This document shows positions 63,486 to 64,000 of a stretch of 64,000 nucleotides of DNA, piece by piece. The stretch is from Nonomuraea ceibae. Its GTDB lineage: Bacteria; Actinomycetota; Actinomycetes; Streptosporangiales; Streptosporangiaceae. Positions within the stretch are counted from its first letter, which is position 1. The number at the start of each line of letters is the position of its first letter. The DNA is taken from contig NZ_JAHKRO010000020.1 of NCBI RefSeq assembly GCF_019396325.1, forward strand, positions 1 to 64,000, read 5' to 3'. The notes under the pieces were generated by a model. It was not told where the DNA came from and ran no database searches. It saw only the letters and a program-made list of their open reading frames with translations. The position numbers were made by a program, and so were the translations under genes.

Positions 63486-64000
63486 CCCGCGTCCGGCACA
63501 ACGACTACGGGGTGCTGAGCCCGCCCGCGCTCGGCTCGTGGCGGCCCGAGCTCAGCGTGTCCGTGGTCATCCCGGCCTACGACTGCCAGGAGGCGCTGGA
63601 GCGCACGGTGGCCTCGCTGGCCGCCCAGACCTACCCCGCGCACCTGGTCGAGGTGGTCGTCGCCGACGACGGCAGCGACCCGCCCGTCCACCTGCCGGGC
63701 GCCCGCGTCGTGCGGGTGGAGCAGGGCTGGGGCCGGGGCGCCGCCCGCCAGGCCGGGCAGCTCGCGGCCACCGGCGACGTCGTCCACTGGCTCGACTCCG
63801 ACATGGTGCTGAACCCGGGCCACCTGGAGGCGCACCTGCGCTGGCACCACCTCATCGACCACGCCGTGGTGATCGGCGAGACGAGGTTCGTGGACACGCC
63901 GGGCGACGAGGGCGCGCCGACCCCGTACACGCTCAAGACCCTGGCGTCCACCAGGTGGCTGCGTGACGCCGGCGCGAGCGCGTACCTGCTGCACACCGGC
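63482..64000 (+). CDS. Family-2 glycosyltransferase, N-terminal part (cut by window edge)
   Basis: The first 173 codons. It begins MTRVRHNDYGVLSPPALGSW, close to the start of the gene at 58616. VSVVIPAYDCQEALERTVAS is the GT2 start, VVADDGSDPP the nucleotide-binding loop and HWLDSDMVLN the DxD site. The rest runs off the right edge. The start overlaps the stop of the membrane coiled-coil gene by four bases (ATGA). Confidence 0.85.
   Translation, partial: MTRVRHNDYGVLSPPALGSWRPELSVSVVIPAYDCQEALERTVASLAAQTYPAHLVEVVVADDGSDPPVHLPGARVVRVEQGWGRGAARQAGQLAATGDVVHWLDSDMVLNPGHLEAHLRWHHLIDHAVVIGETRFVDTPGDEGAPTPYTLKTLASTRWLRDAGASAYLLHTG

Overview
The window is about 64 kb of very GC-rich DNA, densely packed with genes that start at ATG, GTG or TTG behind GGAGG-like sites. 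It looks like a piece of the core chromosome of a filamentous or sporulating actinomycete. The gene order is an actinomycete hallmark: thiolase, methylmalonyl-CoA epimerase, DivIVA-like coiled-coil protein, 3-hydroxyacyl-CoA dehydrogenase, nucS, cobalamin adenosyltransferase, the ATP synthase operon, wecA-like, glyA, Sua5, prmC, prfA, rpmE, rho, thrB, thrC. From memory this matches the SCO5354-SCO5399 neighbourhood of Streptomyces coelicolor in inverted order. The accessory genes lean towards a Streptosporangiaceae-type genome (Nonomuraea-like), but that is inference. I saw no rRNA, tRNA, CRISPR array, transposase or integrase.

Region by region. 1-4 kb: an ECF sigma factor with a downstream partner cut by the left edge, a STAS regulator, an SF2 helicase and a membrane protein. 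4-13 kb: three MFS exporters, a secreted M43-type zinc protease coupled to one of them, two divergent TetR/DHA2 efflux pairs, an AlgH-family protein and a small LPXTG-type wall protein. 12.6-16.3 kb: ACT-malic enzyme, cytidylate-kinase-like protein, a CnoX/YbbN-like chaperone and a MarR regulator. 16.4-19 kb: two membrane proteins and a 50-residue protein ending in two tandem hairpin terminators. 19-31.6 kb: acyl-CoA metabolism, a Scy/FilP-like cytoskeletal protein, mismatch endonuclease NucS, aldehyde dehydrogenase with a TetR, and a polysaccharide deacetylase. 31.6-36.3 kb: STAS protein, a NatA/NatB-type ABC exporter translationally coupled to a histidine kinase that has no response regulator beside it, cobalamin adenosyltransferase and a DUF2550 protein.

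36.3-44 kb holds the complete F1Fo ATP synthase operon atpI-atpZ-BEFHAGDC, read leftwards. 44-58.5 kb continues leftwards with the lipid-linked sugar transferase, serine hydroxymethyltransferase, a large repeat-rich protein coupled to a small partner, then translation (Sua5, PrmC, RF1, L31), Rho with a long untranslated leader, and threonine synthesis. 58.6-64 kb is a cluster of four family-2 glycosyltransferases, three of which share a distinctive N-terminal signature, plus a membrane coiled-coil protein; the last one runs off the right edge.

The most unusual structures are two 13-bp triplicated stop cassettes at convergent gene ends (9208 and 35851), each giving stops in all three frames of both strands; the coupled repeat-protein pair at 46.8-49.4 kb; and the NDY-motif glycosyltransferase family. 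Function assignments rest on recognised motifs and neighbourhood only; no database search was possible.
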